Below, in pieces: positions 26,421-34,145 of a stretch of 64,000 bases of DNA. A program made the position numbers and the translations under genes. The first letter of the stretch is position 1; each line of letters starts with the position of its first letter. Location of the stretch: NCBI GenBank assembly GCA_903901335.1, contig CAIUQR010000107.1:1-64000 (forward strand). Reading direction: 5' to 3'. Source of the stretch: an uncultured delta proteobacterium. Its GTDB lineage: Bacteria > Desulfobacterota > Desulfobulbia > Desulfobulbales > Desulfocapsaceae. The notes beneath the pieces are model-generated. The model had not been told where the DNA came from, searched no databases, and saw only the letters and a list, made by a program, of their open reading frames with translations.

Positions 26421-27395
26421 CTATTTTTCAACAAGCACGAACTCAATACGGTTCTTTTTGCCGTCGGATGTAATTGTGTGTATGGCAACCCGAATATGCT
26501 CGCCTTGTGTAAAACGCGTAGAAAAATTATTCACAAGTGTCGACTTAGAAATCATCCCTTCTGTTCCTGTTTGCAGGAATACGGACACCCCCTCATTTGG
26601 GCGAATTTCTTTGACAATCCCTTCAGAAATCAACGCTTGCCTTGAGGGGGTTATGATGGAACGCTTCGAAGAATGGAGACCGGTTCCCTGCTTAATCGAT
26701 GTTGTCGGCACTTTCGTTGACGATACGGCTTCCGGCTTTTCTCCCTCCAGGAGGCGTTGAATTTCTCTTTTGACACTATGAGTGAGTGTCTGGATTTTTT
26801 CTGTGGCAACCTCTTGATAAGGGAGATATTTTTCTTGATGGGTAAGCATAACATACCACAGAAACCCATGACCTGCGATAATGAGCCAAAAGACTACTTG
26901 ATAGGAAGTCTTTTGGCTTTTGTGTCGATAAAAAATCTGCGCAAGCAATGCACCAGGCCAGCCGCCTAATGCCTCCAGCAGGTGTAATCTTCGTTCAGGA
27001 GTGCGCCTTAGCCCTATTTGAGCAGCGCGTTTATCACAACTATATGCCCAGATTGTCAGAAGACTTACTGCGGCATAAATCGAGACGGGATGAAAAGGAA
27101 GAAATTGTTGAAAGACCAGGTAGACATAGGCTCCAAAGGGCAGGGGGAAACAGACCCAGATGAACGTAAAATGAGACCATGCCAGCCCCTTAATTTTAGC
27201 AGACGAGGCATAAGACCTTTCCTTCTCATCCACTTCAATTTCATATGTCAACAGGTCACCAATTTGAGGGCGACGTTGATAATGAGGCAATGACTTGACA
27301 TGTAAAAAAACATCCTTCGTTCCGTTATTCGGACGAAGAAATCCGTATCCTTTGTGATCATCCCAGTGAAAAAGCGTTCCTTGCTCTCGTTTCAT
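26421..27395 (-). CDS. Cold-shock domain + DUF1294 membrane protein with C-terminal OB-like domain
   Basis: A 324-residue protein: an N-terminal cold-shock domain with RNP1-like KGYGFL and RNP2-like DVFLH (about 1-65), DUF1294 with four membrane spans (about 75-180, containing YSCDKRAAQ and the ALGGWPGALLAQIFYRHK signature), a charged linker, and a C-terminal stretch (GIVKEIRPNEGVSVFL...TRFTQGEHIRVAIH) that resembles an S1/OB RNA-binding domain. CSD-DUF1294 proteins are common but the extra OB-like tail is less usual. The start is ATG 27395; GTG 27422 has no ribosome binding site. It lies between the two deacetylase genes. Confidence 0.85.
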   Translation of the reverse strand: MKREQGTLFHWDDHKGYGFLRPNNGTKDVFLHVKSLPHYQRRPQIGDLLTYEIEVDEKERSYASSAKIKGLAWSHFTFIWVCFPLPFGAYVYLVFQQFLPFHPVSIYAAVSLLTIWAYSCDKRAAQIGLRRTPERRLHLLEALGGWPGALLAQIFYRHKSQKTSYQVVFWLIIAGHGFLWYVMLTHQEKYLPYQEVATEKIQTLTHSVKREIQRLLEGEKPEAVSSTKVPTTSIKQGTGLHSSKRSIITPSRQALISEGIVKEIRPNEGVSVFLQTGTEGMISKSTLVNNFSTRFTQGEHIRVAIHTITSDGKKNRIEFVLVEK

Positions 27396-27644
27396 GCCCT
27401 CCGTTCCTTCGTGTATATTCACCTGGAAATATAGGCGGAAATGACATTCAATGCTTGTTGTATAATGGAGTTATTTTGATTTTACAAAGAGTTTCATACC
27501 CCTTCGCCTGTTATGATCAAAAATTTGATAAGGGGAATTTCCGGTTAATTCCAACCGCTCATCGTTTCCATACGAGTTTAGGGTCAGCTCTGTTCAAAAG
27601 AATTCATGCATCCATTAATGATAAATTCTAATGTGTTAGCAACA

Positions 27645-28649
27645 TCAATACCTCTCCCGTAATGCCCAGGTGAGAAACTGAGCGTACACCTGCCAGACAT
27701 GATCGCCATAGCCGCCGGCCATAACAAAGGCAGCCGGCATCTGGCGCTCATGCAGGAAGGTATAGACCAGCTGGTCGCGCTCCAGCATCTGGTCGAGGGT
27801 GAGCCTGAGCCCGGCTGTGGAGGGCAGTTCGTCTTTTTCATAGGGGTCGGAACCGCAGACCACGATGGCCAGGTCGGCCTTACCCAGGCGCTCCAGCTGC
27901 TGCAGCCCCGCCTTCAGCCGGTCGACATACAAAGCCTCCTCGCCGCTCTCGATGGGGATATCGATATCGCTGGGTACAAAGGACAGGTTAGGGGTGCCGT
28001 CGGCCAGGATGGGCGAACCATCCAGGGGCCAGCCCCTGGCCATATGGATGCTCAGCGTACGGATGGAATTATCACCCACGGTCAAGGCGGCGGTGCCGTC
28101 TCCCTTATGGGCGTCGATGTCGACAATCCAGACCTTTTCGATAATTTTTTCAGCCTGCAGCTTGCGGACGGCAATGACGATATCGTTGAGCACACAGAAG
28201 CCGATGCCGTAGTGGCGCTGGGCGTGATGGGCGCCGCCGGAAAACGAGAAGCAGAAGCCCTGCGTGAGCGCCAGCCGCGCGCACTGCACCGTGGCGGCGG
28301 CCTTGAGCAAAACCCGCTCGAAAAGATCGGCCAGCGGCCGGGTGGCTGTCTCCGGCGTATAGCGATGATAACGGCCTTCGGCATCGATCAGCTCGTACGC
28401 GGCGGTGATTACTTCCTCGAGTTGCGGCGAGTAGAGACGATCCACATAGTCCGGCGAATGGACCCGGAGCAGGTCCTGCCGGTCAAGGGTCTCGACGATC
28501 CTGTCCCGATGCCAGAGATATTGAAGAGGGCCGAGATGAGGATCATTCTGCAACGCCGCAAGTGTCCTGATGGTCCGGCTGTCCCGCACCGGGATCTGAA
28601 TGCCGAACTCCATCAGGCTCACCGGAATATGGGGATCGTAGAGTATCAT
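27645..28649 (-). CDS. Histone-deacetylase-like (AcuC-type) hydrolase, divergent
   Basis: A 334-residue arginase/deacetylase-fold protein: RVHSPDYVDRLYS, SGGAHHAQRHYGIGFCVLND (His-His charge relay), WIVDIDAHKGDGTAAL (Asp and His zinc ligands), LSIHMARGWPLDG, and CGSDPYEKDEL in place of the usual third zinc-ligand loop. FVMAGGYGDHVW closes the fold. It differs from the first deacetylase in the window, so this is not a recent duplicate. Substrate unknown. The ATG at 28649 has GGAGG 7-8 nt upstream. Confidence 0.88.
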   Translation of the reverse strand: MILYDPHIPVSLMEFGIQIPVRDSRTIRTLAALQNDPHLGPLQYLWHRDRIVETLDRQDLLRVHSPDYVDRLYSPQLEEVITAAYELIDAEGRYHRYTPETATRPLADLFERVLLKAAATVQCARLALTQGFCFSFSGGAHHAQRHYGIGFCVLNDIVIAVRKLQAEKIIEKVWIVDIDAHKGDGTAALTVGDNSIRTLSIHMARGWPLDGSPILADGTPNLSFVPSDIDIPIESGEEALYVDRLKAGLQQLERLGKADLAIVVCGSDPYEKDELPSTAGLRLTLDQMLERDQLVYTFLHERQMPAAFVMAGGYGDHVWQVYAQFLTWALRERY

Positions 28650-28754
28650 CGCAGGCCTCCAACTCATTGAATGATCATCAAAAGATAAGCCTTGTTAAAA
28701 GTGGGTCCTGTTTGCAATGTAATTCTTCTCCGTTGAACAGAAAAGGACGTTCGC

Positions 28755-28784
28755 AGAATTTAATTGTCCTACAAACCTTCTGGT
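28755..28784. repeat. Left copy of direct repeat flanking the DUF4143 ATPase
   Basis: AGAATTTAATTGTCC (28755-28769) followed by CAAAC and CTTCTGGT. The same 15 bp and a closely similar continuation occur at 30085-30118, in the same orientation, 1.33 kb away. Together they bracket the ATPase gene. Confidence 0.7.
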
Positions 28785-28843
28785 CGTGTGAAAAAAAACC
28801 AATTAGGCAAACAATGTGGACTGGATGATGGATGTACGGACAG

Positions 28844-29995
28844 TCATGATGGCAACTCGCCGGGTTGCAGTTGAAGCAGGAAGTCCTCGCAGGGCACGCA
28901 CAGAATACCGTCACGCAAAAGTCTCTCCTTCCCCCGATACAACAGCCAGCGACGGCTTTCCGGAAAGTCTTCACCGAAACTCCTCAGTCCGCGCAGATCC
29001 TCCGGCCGCACCTGGGCAGAGTTCTTCACTTCCAGCGCGTACAAGCCACTCTCTCCATAGACCACGAAATCCACCTCCACTTTCGACCGTGTCTGCCAGT
29101 AATACAATTTGTGGTTGCCACCGGAGTAGTCACACCACGCCCGAAGGTGTTGGGCAACAAGACTCTCCAGCGCAGCGCCATCAATCTCCGACGGAGCATC
29201 CAGGGGACCGGACGGTCGATTGGCGCGGAATACACCGGCATCAAAGAAGAAAAATTTCGGGTGTACCGCCAATGCACGCTGCGCCCGCCTGGTGAAAACC
29301 GGCACCCGAAAAGCCAGCAAAAGATCTTCTAATATTTCCAGATAACCCTCCACTGTCTTGCGGTTTACGTGGCACTCCCGGGAAACATTAGCCAGGTTGA
29401 GGACAGCCGCCTGCGAAAAGCTGATGGCTTCGAGGAAGCGGGAAAAGTTTCCGATATTACGCACCAACCCTTCCATCTGCACTTCTTCCCGTAAATAAAG
29501 GCCGTTATATGCGCGCAGGATTTCCTCGGGCTCCTTTCCGCCTCGCACGATTGGCAGCATACCAAGCCGCAAGGCCTTATCCAGATTGAATTGTTGGCCG
29601 AGTTCACTGGCCATGAAAGGATATAACGTCTTTTGCGTCGCCCGACCGCCTAAAAGATTCACACCGCCCCGCCGGAGCTTGCGGGCGCTTGAGCCGGTGA
29701 ATATGAACTGCACACCCCGCTTATCCTCAATCAGCAGATGGACGACTTCCAGTAACTCAGGCAGCTTCTGCACTTCATCAATGACCACATGCAGGACTTC
29801 AGGTCTAGCCCCTATCAACTCCCGCAGACGTTCGGGTCGTGCAGAGAGCGAACGTAAGGTTTCCGGCTCGAGCAGATCGACCCGGAGTGCATGTGGAAAA
29901 AGGTTCTGGCTCAACCAGGTCTTCCCCGTGCCACGTGGACCCAGCAGAAAGAAATGATCAGCAGGTGGTATAAAATAACGTGGTATTGATTCCAT
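28844..29995 (-). CDS. DUF4143-family AAA ATPase
   Basis: A 383-residue ATPase: Walker A GPRGTGKTWL (about 20-29), Walker B VIDEVQKLPELLEVVH, sensor FTGSSARKLRRGGVNLLGGRA, then the C-terminal DUF4143 region with a helix-turn-helix-like segment (VSRECHVNRKTVEGYLEIL) and a PD-(D/E)XK-like core (YYWQTRSKVEVDFVVYGESGLYALEVKNS). Such proteins are widespread, strain-variable, and of unknown role. It is flanked by 15-bp direct repeats, which points to acquisition as a unit. GAGG precedes ATG 29995. Confidence 0.9.
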   Translation of the reverse strand: MESIPRYFIPPADHFFLLGPRGTGKTWLSQNLFPHALRVDLLEPETLRSLSARPERLRELIGARPEVLHVVIDEVQKLPELLEVVHLLIEDKRGVQFIFTGSSARKLRRGGVNLLGGRATQKTLYPFMASELGQQFNLDKALRLGMLPIVRGGKEPEEILRAYNGLYLREEVQMEGLVRNIGNFSRFLEAISFSQAAVLNLANVSRECHVNRKTVEGYLEILEDLLLAFRVPVFTRRAQRALAVHPKFFFFDAGVFRANRPSGPLDAPSEIDGAALESLVAQHLRAWCDYSGGNHKLYYWQTRSKVEVDFVVYGESGLYALEVKNSAQVRPEDLRGLRSFGEDFPESRRWLLYRGKERLLRDGILCVPCEDFLLQLQPGELPS

Positions 29996-30084
29996 TTTGC
30001 GCCTCAAAATAGCATAACAGATGCTATTTTATACGATACGTTTTCAAAATTGGCAATTGGAAAATTACGAAAAAGGCCCCCCAT

Positions 30085-30118
30085 AGAATTTAATTGTCCG
30101 GCAAACACCTTTTCTGGT
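30085..30118. repeat. Right copy of direct repeat flanking the DUF4143 ATPase
   Basis: AGAATTTAATTGTCC (30085-30099) followed by GGCAAACACCTTTTCTGGT; it matches the left copy exactly over 15 bp and roughly over the next 15-19 bp. Confidence 0.7.
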
Positions 30119-30265
30119 AGGGTGTAAGAGGAGACAGTTTCAAGACAGTGACGCAAATAATTACCATTAAACAGGGTTTTCCAGGCCCTGTGTTCTTGAT
30201 CTCTATGTGCGGTTTTCACTTGTTTGGGCAATTGAGGAACCACGACTCAAAAGAGAAAGAATGGT

Positions 30266-31606
30266 TTGAAAACTCCATCCGAAACCATACTGCTGTTTGG
30301 CCTGTCACCTGCAGAAAAGGACCTTATTCAAGGACTGATTTCTTCCTTCGAGATCGAAACGGTCGATCTCTCCCTTGCCACCATCGGCAATTTTGCGCAA
30401 AAGTTCCCGGAGAAAAAAATCTGCCTCATCGTCTACCATATCGATGAATACCAGGAGGAACAAAACTATATCATCCGGGTTATCCGCGCCTTTGTCGGCA
30501 ACCAAATCCCCTTTCTCGTTCTTGTTCCGCCGCAAAAATCCGATGAAATCGAGAAATTTCTAAGGGCCGGTGCGGACGATTATATGGAACTGCCCCTGAA
30601 TGAAAACAGGTTTTCCATCGGCTTTCTGATCCTGCTGGAACTCGGTCAGGCCATCGGCCGCCCCAGGGACGAACAACCGCAAAACCAGGAAGAACGAGTA
30701 AAAAATGAATATGGCTGGCATCGGATTTTCAACTATTTTCAGAAAGAGCTGAGCTATTTTTCCCCGAAAGCGCTTATCCAGAGAGTGGGATCGGATAATA
30801 TTTCCGACAGGTGGCAACAGGTCAAAAAACTCGGCCAGGGCGGATTCGGCGTTGTCTGGCTGGTGAAGGAAATCGGCACGGACCGACTGGCGGTGGCCAA
30901 AATCCCCCATTCGTCCCAGATGAACATCAGGATCCTGCGCTCCGCCGCCATTCTAAAACGGCTCGTCCACCATCCAAACATTGTCAATCTCATTGAAATC
31001 GCTAAGGATTCAGGAAAGCTCATCCTGATCCAGGAGTATGTCGAAGGGCCGACCCTCCAAGAACTCCTGGAGGTCGGCATCAGTCCACTCGATAAGGAAA
31101 CCTATTTCCTGCAGCTCCTCTCCGCCATCTCCTATGCCCACAGACACAAAATACTGCATCGGGATATTAAACCGGAAAACATCATCATCAGTAGTAAGAC
31201 CGGAAAGCTGAAACTGCTTGATTTCGGTATTGCTCAGGATCTTTCCTGGCAGTCCCCGGGCCGGAGTTCAGAGGGGACTCTCAATTTCATGCCGCCGGAA
31301 CAGTTCGAAGGACATAGCTGCATAGCAAGCGATGTCTGGGCTCTTGGTGTCATTCTCTATATCTTTGCCGCCAATGCCGTGCCCTATATCCTGCAAAATG
31401 ACTCCTACCCGATGGATATTGAAATAAACGTCGAGGCCAGGGCGCCGCGGAAAATCAATCCCGACATAGGGGTTGAGCTCGAAAAAATCATCATGCAATG
31501 CCTGCAGAAGGATCTTCTGCAGCGCTATTACGATGCCACGGAACTGCAGGAGGTGCTATGGGAGACCTTTCCCCGATTCGGCAAGGGTGAGACCATCCCT
31601 GTATAA
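30266..31606 (+). CDS. Ser/Thr protein kinase with N-terminal receiver-like domain
   Basis: A 446-residue protein. Residues 1-130 have a receiver-like alternation (ETILLFGLS, FLVLVPPQKSDEIEKFLRAGADDYMELPLNE) but the expected phospho-acceptor strand reads CLIVYHIDEY with no clear acidic trio, so it is probably a pseudo-receiver. From about 190 a complete Hanks kinase follows: GQGGFGVVWLV, VAKIP with the ATP Lys, HRDIKPENIII, LLDFGIAQ and the PPEQFEG region. No transmembrane or PASTA segment. The start is TTG 30266. It converges on a metallophosphoesterase 12 bp away. Confidence 0.9.
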   Translation: MKTPSETILLFGLSPAEKDLIQGLISSFEIETVDLSLATIGNFAQKFPEKKICLIVYHIDEYQEEQNYIIRVIRAFVGNQIPFLVLVPPQKSDEIEKFLRAGADDYMELPLNENRFSIGFLILLELGQAIGRPRDEQPQNQEERVKNEYGWHRIFNYFQKELSYFSPKALIQRVGSDNISDRWQQVKKLGQGGFGVVWLVKEIGTDRLAVAKIPHSSQMNIRILRSAAILKRLVHHPNIVNLIEIAKDSGKLILIQEYVEGPTLQELLEVGISPLDKETYFLQLLSAISYAHRHKILHRDIKPENIIISSKTGKLKLLDFGIAQDLSWQSPGRSSEGTLNFMPPEQFEGHSCIASDVWALGVILYIFAANAVPYILQNDSYPMDIEINVEARAPRKINPDIGVELEKIIMQCLQKDLLQRYYDATELQEVLWETFPRFGKGETIPV

Positions 31607-31618
31607 GTCCGTCACAAG

Positions 31619-32353
31619 TTAATGGCCATGGGCAAGCCGCAAGGCAAAATCCTCCGGCAGACCGGCGGCCAGGATCTTTTTTCCGGCCTGTTCGTGATCG
31701 TAGGCCAAGCGGTGAAACTCAATGATATTTTTCTGATCGTCATAAATCAGATAGGAGGCCCGCGGATCCCCATCCCGCGGCTGTCCGACACTGCCGCAGT
31801 TGAAGATCTGCCGATTGCGTTCGGCAACCGGCACGACCATAGGATGCTGTGATGACCTGATATAGACGCAAAAGAAATTTCTGCGGGTTATCACGACCGG
31901 CACATGGGTATGGCCGATAAACAGGATTTTGGCCTTGGAACGGGCAAAGGAACTCGAAATAGGGGATCTTTCGACGACGTAATGCCACTTCCGAGGGTCG
32001 TACGGATTGGAATGGCAAAAGGAGACATCCCCCCATTTCGCCAGATCCTCCATCGCCATTAAAAACCATAAACCGGACATGGTCAGGTGTTCCCTGGTCC
32101 AGTGAATGGCCTTCCAGGCCTCCCGGTTCATGTTTACATGGACACCTAGAACTGCGGCATCATGATTGCCGAGCAGGCAGAGACAATCGGGCAGGGAGCG
32201 CAGCACATCGATGCATTCGTTGGGATTCGCCCCATAGCCGACAACATCACCCAGGCACACATACCTGTCGACCCTCTGCCCCGAGGCATGTTCGAGAACC
32301 GACTCAAGCGCCTCCAGATTGGAGTGGATGTCTGAAAAAACGGCGACTCTCAT
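31619..32353 (-). CDS. Calcineurin-like metallophosphoesterase (YfcE/DUF2437 type)
   Basis: A 244-residue enzyme with all metal-binding motifs: FSDIHSNLEAL (Asp-His), CLGDVVGYG, LLGNHDAAV, FCHSNP and FIGHTHVP, then NCGSVGQPRDGDPRASY typical of YfcE-like phosphodiesterases. It may hydrolyse phosphodiesters or protein phosphate. Being convergent with the kinase gene (gap 12 bp), a kinase-phosphatase pairing is tempting but unproven. Confidence 0.9.
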   Translation of the reverse strand: MRVAVFSDIHSNLEALESVLEHASGQRVDRYVCLGDVVGYGANPNECIDVLRSLPDCLCLLGNHDAAVLGVHVNMNREAWKAIHWTREHLTMSGLWFLMAMEDLAKWGDVSFCHSNPYDPRKWHYVVERSPISSSFARSKAKILFIGHTHVPVVITRRNFFCVYIRSSQHPMVVPVAERNRQIFNCGSVGQPRDGDPRASYLIYDDQKNIIEFHRLAYDHEQAGKKILAAGLPEDFALRLAHGH

Positions 32354-32438
32354 ACGTCGATCTTACCTTCCCGGGTTATCGGTTGCAGCAGCTTCCGCTG
32401 TCGGCCGACAGGTTCTCCTTTCTTGCAGGTATATAATC

Positions 32439-32963
32439 TCAATGGCCTTTCTCAATGCCTTCGCAACTGGTGCCGAGCCATCGGCCGTTGATGTCTACAT
32501 GAACTTTTCCGCTGCCGCCTGCCTGTACCATGTCCATTGTGGCCGCGAGGGTCTCGGACGTCCTGGCCTCGATACTTACAGTGGACCTGGAGGGACCCGG
32601 TGCCTCGCAGGTCTGCTCAAACACGACCTTGGACGCCGACTTCGAAATGATCTTTTTTGTGCATTGATTTTTGTCGTCGGATTTGAGCAAGCGATCCTGG
32701 TCCAGGTCTTCTTTCGTGATACAGGTTTTCTTTACATGCACACTGGGTTTTCCTGCCCGCGCCTGCATAGTCTCTTCCATCCTGGCACGTTGCTCCGGCG
32801 ACATATTTGCCTGTGCTTCGGCAGGGATCATCATACCCGTCGTTAAAGCCGTCGTCGTCATTTCCCAGGCACCGACTTTTACATTGATGGAATCAGCAAA
32901 CGCATATAAAGGCGCGGCAACAACGAACGCAATCGTGTATCGAAGAATATTTTTGAAGAACAT
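32439..32963 (-). CDS. DUF3617 periplasmic protein
   Basis: A 174-residue exported protein: signal peptide about 1-23 (ILRYTIAFVVAAPLYAFA-D), then the DUF3617 layout with VGAWEMTTTA near the N-terminus, a Met/Arg-rich segment (MSPEQRARMEETMQAR), KKTCITKEDL and two further Cys (CTKK, FEQTCEA), ending WLGTSCEGI. The Cys pairs probably form disulphides. Function unknown. ATG 32963 follows AAAGGAG, which decides against the longer frame from 33002. Confidence 0.82.
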   Translation of the reverse strand: MFFKNILRYTIAFVVAAPLYAFADSINVKVGAWEMTTTALTTGMMIPAEAQANMSPEQRARMEETMQARAGKPSVHVKKTCITKEDLDQDRLLKSDDKNQCTKKIISKSASKVVFEQTCEAPGPSRSTVSIEARTSETLAATMDMVQAGGSGKVHVDINGRWLGTSCEGIEKGH

Positions 32964-33441
32964 AGCGGCTCCTTTAAACAGTTGAATGAAGAAAACACTC
33001 ACAACAACTCAATACTAAGCACACTTACCACTAATATAAACCGGGGGAAGAGCACATATCGCAGATTAATCCTAATCCACATCTGTACGGGTTATCGCAA
33101 TGTTCTTCCAACATATTCGAAAAATTACCCGAAATCGACCTGTAATTTGACTGACAGCTCATTGACTGCTGAAAACATCAACAGCGTCATCGATATTGCC
33201 GGGAAGGCCGAATGGTCTGGACGCTGCCCTGGATGCTGCAGCAATCATCATCTTCACCGCCATGAAGTATATCTTCGATTTTTTCAGGTGATGGGCAAGA
33301 GGCAAAACGCATCAAAAACCCACATTTTTCCTTTTCCCCTTGCAGAACACGATCAGGGTCCGTATTACTTTGGGAAGTGATACAATACCCTGAGATGCAG
33401 GCCTGCCCTCATCCATCACCATCAACCCAACCCCTGAGACC
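32964..33441. other. Spacer upstream of the two-component system
   Basis: About 480 bp with no supported gene. It must contain divergent promoters for the DUF3617 and response-regulator genes. A 132-codon plus-strand frame at 32982-33380 lacks a ribosome binding site and shows no protein signature. No clear palindrome was found. Confidence 0.5.
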
Positions 33442-34137
33442 ATGACCTATCGAATCGCACTTGTGGAAGATGACGAAATGCTGCGGGCCAATTATTCCCA
33501 GGCCCTGAAACGGGAAGGATACATGGTCAGCAGTTATGCGGGCAGGCAGGAGGCACTCGATGCCTTCGCACTGCAATTGCCTGATCTGGCCATCCTGGAT
33601 ATCATGTTGCACGACGAGATGGAGGGAGGATTCGAGATCTGCCGGGAGCTGCGGCAGCTGTCGCCGACCATTCCGATCATCTTTCTGACCGCCCGCGACT
33701 CGGACCTGGACAAGGTCTCGGGGCTGCGGCTCGGGGCCTGGGATTACCTGACCAAGAACACTACGACGCTTGATTTTCTGCCGGTGCGGATCTCCGCCCT
33801 GTTCAAGATGCTGGAGGCACTGCGGGGCGCCACCGGCAGCAGTGAGCATGTCATCACTGCCGGGAAACTGCGGATCGAAGAAGAACGCAAACAGGTCTAC
33901 TGGGACAACCGGCTTCTGAACCTGACGCTCACCGAATTCTGGCTGCTGTTTTCCCTGGTCAGACGGCCGGGCCACGTCAAATCCCATGAGCAGCTGATGG
34001 AATCGGCCAATGTGGTCGTCACCAATAACGCGATTGCCGCCCATATCCGCCGGATAAGGGAAAAGTTCCGGGAGATCGACCCCACCTTTGATGCCATCCG
34101 GGCCGAATACGGCATGGGCTACCGCTGGCTGGAATAA
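33442..34137 (+). CDS. pdsR: OmpR-type response regulator of the dedicated sortase system (PdsR-like)
   Basis: A 231-residue regulator: receiver domain with VEDDEML, phospho-acceptor D53 in LAILDIML, FLTARDS and the switch Lys region WDYLTKN; then an OmpR winged helix (LTLTEFWLLFSLVRRPGHVKSHEQLM, IAAHIRRIREKFREID, YGMGYRWLE). The sequence style matches the 'proteobacterial dedicated sortase system response regulator' family (TIGR03787). It is followed 8 bp later by its kinase. No sortase or PdsO-like gene is in this window. Confidence 0.82.
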   Translation: MTYRIALVEDDEMLRANYSQALKREGYMVSSYAGRQEALDAFALQLPDLAILDIMLHDEMEGGFEICRELRQLSPTIPIIFLTARDSDLDKVSGLRLGAWDYLTKNTTTLDFLPVRISALFKMLEALRGATGSSEHVITAGKLRIEEERKQVYWDNRLLNLTLTEFWLLFSLVRRPGHVKSHEQLMESANVVVTNNAIAAHIRRIREKFREIDPTFDAIRAEYGMGYRWLE

Positions 34138-34145
34138 GGATTTCG

